Source: Puniceicoccales bacterium
GTDB lineage: Bacteria; Verrucomicrobiota; Verrucomicrobiia; Opitutales; UBA9783
DNA length: 48,719 nt
NCBI GenBank assembly: GCA_031260015.1
Contig: JAIRKR010000010.1
Coordinates: forward strand, 1 to 48,719
Direction of reading: 5' to 3'
The position numbers and the translations under genes were made by a program. Below are positions 44,117 to 48,719 of this stretch, piece after piece. The notes below the pieces were generated by a model that searched no databases, had not been told where the DNA came from, and saw only the letters and a program-made list of their open reading frames with translations. Each line of letters starts with the position of its first letter. The stretch's first letter is position 1.

Positions 44117-44832
44117 GTTTTTAGGATTTCATTCCACGACAATTGGGAAAATCGTTGAACGTGTACAAAAAATTGCCATACGATAAGCAATAAACCTACC
44201 GTAGCGGGGACCGCAATAATGACAAAACTCCACCCCGTTAACAATCCGAGTTCATGGTTAAATTCCGTACTTCCTGCCGGATGTACGACCAAATACCTAG
44301 CCAGTACAAAGTTTAAAAGAGAACTCATAAAAAACAAAAATGCCAAAATCCATTCGTACAAGTAAATTTTATGCATTAATTTTGAAAAATTCCCAAGTTG
44401 ATGGAGTGTTGTTATAATTTTTTCTACGTGACACAATTGTTCATTCAGCAGAATTTTTGTCAAAAATGGGGGACGTTTTGTGAGCCTCAATAAAAGAATC
44501 GTTACCCCCAATATACCTGGAAGCAAAGCTTCATTTAACGCAAGCCATTGATTGGAATATTCGAATAACCCAATGCTCCCCTTAACGGAAATACTGATTA
44601 AGCCCAAAAAAGAAATCCAATTAAAACGGCTTTCTTTAATCCATTCCAGCAAGCCATAAGACAAAGGGCAAGCCATTGCCAATACAACACCACATTTGGG
44701 GGATAAACCTAACCAAGTACATCCTTTGATGAGTATAAGTGTTGGTAGACACAGGTTAAAAAATAATTCGTACAGCAATGCAAACCCACTCGTTTTCTCG
44801 GAAATTATTTGCTTTTTACGCGTACGAATCAT
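44113..44832 (-). CDS. Multispanning membrane protein, VC0807-like
   Basis: A 239-residue hydrophobic protein with about six membrane spans arranged in two halves (LLYELFFNLCLPTLILI, CGVVLAMACPLSYGLLEWI, WISFLGLISISVKGSIGLF, LLPGILGVTILLLRL; after a loop, YEWILAFLFFMSSLLNFVLA and WSFVIIAVPATVGLLLIVW). This layout, and the motif following the fourth span, resembles VC0807/DUF3159-type membrane proteins of unknown function. That match is from memory and unproven. It is translated with the pseudopilin (ATGA overlap) and is divergent from the nuclease gene at 44869, sharing a 36-base intergenic region. Confidence 0.75.
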   Translation of the reverse strand: MIRTRKKQIISEKTSGFALLYELFFNLCLPTLILIKGCTWLGLSPKCGVVLAMACPLSYGLLEWIKESRFNWISFLGLISISVKGSIGLFEYSNQWLALNEALLPGILGVTILLLRLTKRPPFLTKILLNEQLCHVEKIITTLHQLGNFSKLMHKIYLYEWILAFLFFMSSLLNFVLARYLVVHPAGSTEFNHELGLLTGWSFVIIAVPATVGLLLIVWQFFVHVQRFSQLSWNEILKT

Positions 44833-44868
44833 AAAACCAATGCATAAAATTAAATTTATAACAAACTG

Positions 44869-47067
44869 ATGGTCAAGGTGTTTTTGTTTGAATCACCCAG
44901 GGAAGGGTTTAATTTTACCCGACGTAAATTGCAAAAAAATTGTATTTGTATCTTTCCATCAAAGCAAATGCGCAGCATTTTTTTGCAATACCTGTCTTCG
45001 GGCAACGCAGTGAAGCATTCTTTTTTTACACCCACCGAATTTTTGCAAACATTATGCCACAAATTAAACCTGAAAGAGCATGGTTTCCCGGAAAAATATT
45101 TACCTTTTTTTGACCCAAATTTAGATCCGACGGAAGAAGACCCGGGATGTTTTGTGGACACTTTGTTGCAAACTTATGATTGCGATGAACGCGCGTGCAT
45201 TGAAGCGTGGCTTGCAAAAAAATGTTGGATAACACCCAAAACATTTTATCAAAAAAATATTTTAGCGGAAAAACTTATTTCGGACGAAATCGTTTTGTAC
45301 GGATGCTTTACGGAAGCATTGCACGAAACTTTTTTTAAAATCCTGCAAAAGTATTGTCCACATTGTACTTGGATAAGTTTTGTTCCGGAAAAAACTTCTT
45401 TGTTGCGATATTGTGAAAACGTTACACGTATTCGAGAGACTCAAATGGTTTTTCAAAATCGTAAATCGGTTTACGGTTTCCCCAACATTCACCAGGAGCT
45501 CTCGTGGTATCAAAATCAGACATTTTCCGATAAAGATGTCATTTGTCTGGGCAATGAAAAAATACTTCAAAGAATCTCTTTCAAGCCCGACGAGTCATCG
45601 ACCTTGGGGGCCGCTTGGATTCAATGGATGCGCTTGGGGACGTTGGACGTATTTTTCGAATACGTTACGTGCCTGCGTAACCACTTTTTCCTGGATAAAA
45701 CACTTTACAAAAGCATTCGGCAAGACTTACAAAATGCGGTACATCACTGTTTAACGCACGATTATTCTATCCTTCAGACATACCTGCTCAAAAATAAAAG
45801 TGCATGGATACAAGCATTCCAACGCATTATCCTGCCGGAACAAGGCCTTTTTGATGAATTTTGGGAAAAAATTCTTCCGGCATTTAAAAGTCATGCGCAG
45901 AAAACTCAGGCCAGCGAGACAATGAAATGTACCGCATATCCTATCCGCATGCACCGTGATCAGTTTTTTAACATTTTGCATGCATTTTTGACACGAAAAG
46001 AGAATGCCAATACGGTGTTTGTATCCTTGGAGGTGGCACGCTGTTTCCCCTACGGTCGTTATTTCATCCCCTGCGCTTGCCAGGATGCGTGGAATAAACT
46101 TCAAAAAGACCTCGACGACACCGTTCTTCACTGGGAAAAAATGGGATGCAATGTCGTTGCAACCTACGCCGAACAAGCAAACGCCGTTGAAAGTATACCC
46201 CTATGGCGGGCTACGGATAAGTTAACGGTCTCCAAGAGTGCTGTGGATAGTGAGCAGAAAGAGTTTCAATGCCGATCGAGAGCTTGTTTAAAGCTGCATC
46301 CGGCATCAATTCAGTTAACCTGTAAAGGGTGGGAACGATTTAAACTTGCCCCGTGGCAGACGTGGCTGGAAAACATTTTGAAAATCAATGCCTGGGTTGA
46401 CTTCCAAACTGTTTGCGATAAGCAAAAAGTTTTAGGAGAATGGACACACCAATGCTTACAATTTTCTAAAACACCTGCAGATTTTAGCGATTGGGTGCAA
46501 CGCATTCGTGATAACGTTCACAGGCAGCTGCTATCATTACAAGAATTATATGCGTGCAACGGACAACGATTGCCCTACTTTGCACAACAATGGATAGCGC
46601 AACTTACAGCTTTGTGCAAGAGGTTGTCTAGGGCTTGTGAAAAATTTTTCGATGCATCTTGGCATGTATATTCCGAATGGAATTTGCCTCAGCTGGACGA
46701 TGGCTTGTTGGGCCGCATCGACTTGCTAGCATTTGAGGGAACATCTCTCGTGACTGCCACACAGGTAATCATTGTTGACTACAAAACATCGCCGCATTTT
46801 AATTTTACACCCCACCAAATCGATCAAGGCAAGGGCTTTCAACTATTCCTGTACGGTCAACAATTAAAAAAGTTAGGTATTCCCAACATCACGCTTATGG
46901 CTATCAACCCCATACAAGATCAAATGCAAACCATGGATGCCCTTTGTTCAAAAGTAGACAACATTGCTCGTTGGTTTAAAGCAACGCAATTGGGCGGAAC
47001 CGTCAACGTGGAATTCCCCGAAACATTATCACATCTACCGTTAAGTTTTTGTCCCATAGAGGCATAA
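44869..47067 (+). CDS. AddB/RecB-like protein with C-terminal PD-(D/E)XK nuclease domain
   Basis: A 732-residue protein. The C-terminal about 150 residues are a RecB-family PD-(D/E)XK nuclease: WNLPQLDDGLLGRIDLLAF (Asp of the first metal site), IIVDYKTSPHF (D-x-K) and GFQLFLYGQQL (Gln/Tyr). The long N-terminal part is weakly similar in layout to AddB/RexB (KNCICIFPSKQMRSIFLQYL near the start, TPTEFLQTL) but has no Walker A motif and no closing iron-sulfur cysteines. Such orphan AddB-like nucleases occur beside or without AddA in many bacteria, where they process double-strand breaks. No AddA-like gene is in the window. Many cysteines are scattered, without obvious pattern. Confidence 0.85.
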   Translation: MVKVFLFESPREGFNFTRRKLQKNCICIFPSKQMRSIFLQYLSSGNAVKHSFFTPTEFLQTLCHKLNLKEHGFPEKYLPFFDPNLDPTEEDPGCFVDTLLQTYDCDERACIEAWLAKKCWITPKTFYQKNILAEKLISDEIVLYGCFTEALHETFFKILQKYCPHCTWISFVPEKTSLLRYCENVTRIRETQMVFQNRKSVYGFPNIHQELSWYQNQTFSDKDVICLGNEKILQRISFKPDESSTLGAAWIQWMRLGTLDVFFEYVTCLRNHFFLDKTLYKSIRQDLQNAVHHCLTHDYSILQTYLLKNKSAWIQAFQRIILPEQGLFDEFWEKILPAFKSHAQKTQASETMKCTAYPIRMHRDQFFNILHAFLTRKENANTVFVSLEVARCFPYGRYFIPCACQDAWNKLQKDLDDTVLHWEKMGCNVVATYAEQANAVESIPLWRATDKLTVSKSAVDSEQKEFQCRSRACLKLHPASIQLTCKGWERFKLAPWQTWLENILKINAWVDFQTVCDKQKVLGEWTHQCLQFSKTPADFSDWVQRIRDNVHRQLLSLQELYACNGQRLPYFAQQWIAQLTALCKRLSRACEKFFDASWHVYSEWNLPQLDDGLLGRIDLLAFEGTSLVTATQVIIVDYKTSPHFNFTPHQIDQGKGFQLFLYGQQLKKLGIPNITLMAINPIQDQMQTMDALCSKVDNIARWFKATQLGGTVNVEFPETLSHLPLSFCPIEA

Positions 47068-47971
47068 AATTCCGCGAATAAAATAAACCTCCAAAGCGCT
47101 TTGTTTCACACTAGGCGAGTATAGTTTTGAAGGTCTCTGTGAAGGGATACCGCTTACAATGACGCGAAACGTTTATGTAGGCTATTTTATCCATGAGCCC
47201 CAAAAGTAAGTTCATAGAATGCGGTTTCATAGTGCGCTATCGAGAGGTTCCTCCATAATCTTTGCAAATGGCTGCAATTCCACAGACAAGCAATGCGTCA
47301 TAATACGCAATAAAATATAAAATCTACCCATGCCCATGTGTGCTTTAAACGTGAAAACAAGTCTTTGTACATTTGGATGCGATAATCTTAATGGTCTTAA
47401 GCTTCGGCAAGCGGTAGATCCTCCAAGAAATTAGGTATGAACGCATGTATCCCAGAGGACTGCATCCGCCTTACCACCGCCGATCTTGGCTTCCGACCTC
47501 GGTTTTGCCGTAAGGCTAACTTACTGCTAGCTCCCACATGCAACCGAGGCATTTTCGAAGGTGTTTTTTATGCCTCTGCGACTTACCCATGTTCCTCCGT
47601 AATGGACGCGTCAGTGTATTCACGCAATGCTCGAGGGATTAAGGGGACCATTGTCCGACTTTGATGTGTAACTCGGTGTGCACATTTGATGCCCTTAGCC
47701 GGTCTCGCTGTGTTTCGCTCCCCTATCCCATCCGCTCTTTCTGGTATAATCTCAACTACCTTCTAGACCTTCACTGGATTCAAGAGCATTGTATGATAAT
47801 ATGTGTATGAGTATGCCCATGATAGCAGTACCCAACGCAAGGTTAAGCGTGGATTTCTGGCGTAACGGGGCACCTTGTAACAACCCACAATACAACAGAC
47901 AAATAGGATTTTTGCCTTGAACGATCACCGTAGGGGATTACGTTAACACCACCGTTTCTCCTTTTGATATA
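47068..47971. other. Gene-free region with several perfect inverted repeats
   Basis: About 900 bases without a convincing coding gene. Between 47468 and 47576 several perfect inverted repeats overlap or nest: GCCTTAC (47468-47474) with GTAAGGC (47510-47516); CCTCGGTT (47497-47504) with AACCGAGG (47542-47549); GAGGCAT (47546-47552) with ATGCCTC (47570-47576). The last two share bases and are mutually exclusive. The 47.45-47.75 kb part is visibly richer in G and C than its surroundings. A TATAAT sits at 47745-47750. A decayed gene or a structured RNA on either strand would both fit; the short frames here look random. Confidence 0.4.
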
Positions 47972-48015
47972 AAGAGCTATAAAAGCAAGAATGCTACCTG
48001 TCTGGTAGCATTCTT
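47972..48015 (-). terminator. Strong hairpin after the right-end secreted-repeat gene
   Basis: A perfect 12-bp inverted repeat AAGAATGCTACC (47987-47998) and GGTAGCATTCTT (48004-48015) with a five-base loop lies 56 bases beyond the TAG of the gene at 48071, followed on the minus strand by GCTTTTATAGCTCTT. The stem and tail (47972-48009) are nearly identical, in reverse complement, to 811-847 after the broken paralogue. The stem is also flanked by TTTT on the plus side, so it may stop transcription from both directions. Confidence 0.65.
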
Positions 48016-48070
48016 TTAGAATAAGCATTTTAAGAGTATTTTCCCACAATCGTGCGATCAAAATGGATTC

Positions 48071-48719
48071 CTATCGTGGTTGCCATTCCATGAAATCGGG
48101 TTTTGGTTTGCCATCCAGGCCAAACCAATCCTGACCATCAAAGAAATAATCGAAATATGTGGTGTGCGAACTATTTTCCCAAGCGTAGCGTAGATTGAAC
48201 ATAGCATAAGCAAAGTGACCGTTTCTAAGTTGAATGACTGTTTCAGTTGCTCGCCCTCTTAGTATAAAGTAACGGCGATTTGGACTCGTGTCAGTGTGCA
48301 CTGGTTGATGGTAAACAGGGTTACCATCGGCAAGTTGACCTATAGGTTGTAATGGTGTGCCATAGGCATCATAAGCATGCCCTTGCCCATCGTGAATTCT
48401 TCCCTGATCATAATAGAAGAATTGACCTCTAATATTTACAACTACTCTGCGATCTTCAGTTCTAAAATCTACACCATCTTGATGAACAGGAATACCATCA
48501 GAAGTAAATCCTACTCGGGGATAAGCAGTAGGATTTTGATTTGGAATCGGAACACCACCGAACCCGTTTCCGAAAACAAAGGGGCCTGCAGGATGATCAG
48601 GTGCTGGGTGACGTTGGCAACGTTGTTCCAGCTTTTGCATCACCGCCTCTACATCTCCAAGTGTTATATTCTGTTCCCAGCCATCATCCCTAGAGCCATC
48701 CTGCGTCCTTCCCGTTACG
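48071..48719 (-). CDS. Secreted-repeat-family protein, 5' end beyond the window
   Basis: The frame is open from the TAG at 48071 to the right edge of the window, so the start is missing (at least 215 residues visible). It holds two modules like those in the gene at 14-703: VGFTSDGIPVHQDG and IGQLADGNPVYHQP, each followed by an aromatic strand-rich stretch (VVVNIRGQFFYYDQGR and TVIQLRNGHFAYAMFNLRY), and ends YFDYFFDGQDWFGLDGKPKP, matching YFDGLRWIDKETG in the other copy. No known domain is recognised. The modules look like beta-hairpin repeats. A GTG-ATG at 48643 is an internal candidate start, but the open frame upstream is similar in character (GDVEAVMQKLEQ). Confidence 0.7.
   Translation of the reverse strand, partial: VTGRTQDGSRDDGWEQNITLGDVEAVMQKLEQRCQRHPAPDHPAGPFVFGNGFGGVPIPNQNPTAYPRVGFTSDGIPVHQDGVDFRTEDRRVVVNIRGQFFYYDQGRIHDGQGHAYDAYGTPLQPIGQLADGNPVYHQPVHTDTSPNRRYFILRGRATETVIQLRNGHFAYAMFNLRYAWENSSHTTYFDYFFDGQDWFGLDGKPKPDFMEWQPR

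Noticed and set aside
47437..47664. A 75-codon plus-strand frame in the gene-free region
   Set aside because: It covers the inverted-repeat cluster and has no ribosome-binding site or family resemblance. The antisense reading is also broken by stops.
1..48719. CRISPR arrays, insertion sequences, rRNA genes
   Set aside because: No regularly spaced direct repeats, no transposase-like frames and no rRNA sequence were seen.

Overview
The window is one stretch of a bacterial chromosome, moderately AT-rich, coding on both strands, with short operons separated by tRNA genes. The best guess for the host lineage is the Verrucomicrobiota (Opitutae/Puniceicoccales-like) or a neighbouring PVC group. This is an inference from three things: a complete MoxR/Bat operon, a type II pseudopilin carrying the FxDGHVKFF signature common in planctomycetes and verrucomicrobia, and a CesT-type type III secretion chaperone. 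The chaperone, a secreted ankyrin protein, a secreted orphan protein with an LRR-like tail and several decaying accessory genes suggest a host-associated life. The diverse tRNAs and intact housekeeping genes argue against an extremely reduced symbiont. TGA is a genuine stop codon here: several operon junctions use ATGA overlaps.

Layout. 1-2.9 kb: a secreted-protein gene broken by an in-frame TGA, tRNA-Ser(GGA), a candidate structured RNA with its own promoter, then prmC and rpmB on the minus strand. 3.0-8.2 kb: dnaE, a small secreted protein, a YmdB-type phosphoesterase and tRNA-Ile(CAU). 8.4-15.4 kb is an accessory region: tRNA-Ser(CGA), a truncated metallo-beta-lactamase-fold gene, an ankyrin protein, a large gene split by TGA, a flavodoxin, an iron alcohol dehydrogenase with a broken copy of its own 5' end upstream, a small lipoprotein and tRNA-Pro(GGG). 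15.5-18.9 kb: a CesT chaperone joined to a GH13 debranching enzyme, then a pseudopilin. 19.2-27.6 kb: accA-glmM-SNF2 helicase, an AGCS amino-acid symporter, a 23S rRNA uracil methyltransferase and a secreted glucosaminidase. 27.7-35.7 kb: the eight-gene moxR-bat operon. 35.8-40.9 kb: tRNA-Arg(CCG), lspA, an M24 peptidase, a dapF-like gene and a Kef-type antiporter. 41.0-47.1 kb: mreBCD, a pseudopilin/membrane-protein pair and a RecB-type nuclease. 47.1-48.7 kb: about 0.9 kb with no gene but several perfect inverted repeats, then a relative of the broken gene at the left end that runs off the window.

How the genes fit together. mreBCD, glmM, dapF, lspA and the glucosaminidase serve cell-envelope growth. 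accA, dnaE, prmC, rpmB, the rRNA methyltransferase and five tRNAs are core metabolism and information processing. The Bat operon probably forms a membrane-bound VWA/TPR complex with MoxR. The points most worth checking are: (1) the CesT-like chaperone coupled to a glycogen-debranching-type enzyme; (2) a DapF homologue in which both catalytic cysteines are serine; (3) a paralogous secreted family with DGxPVY-type repeats and a shared 3' element at both window ends; (4) two accessory secreted genes each broken by a single in-frame TGA; (5) an unassigned structured RNA candidate near 1.3-1.6 kb.
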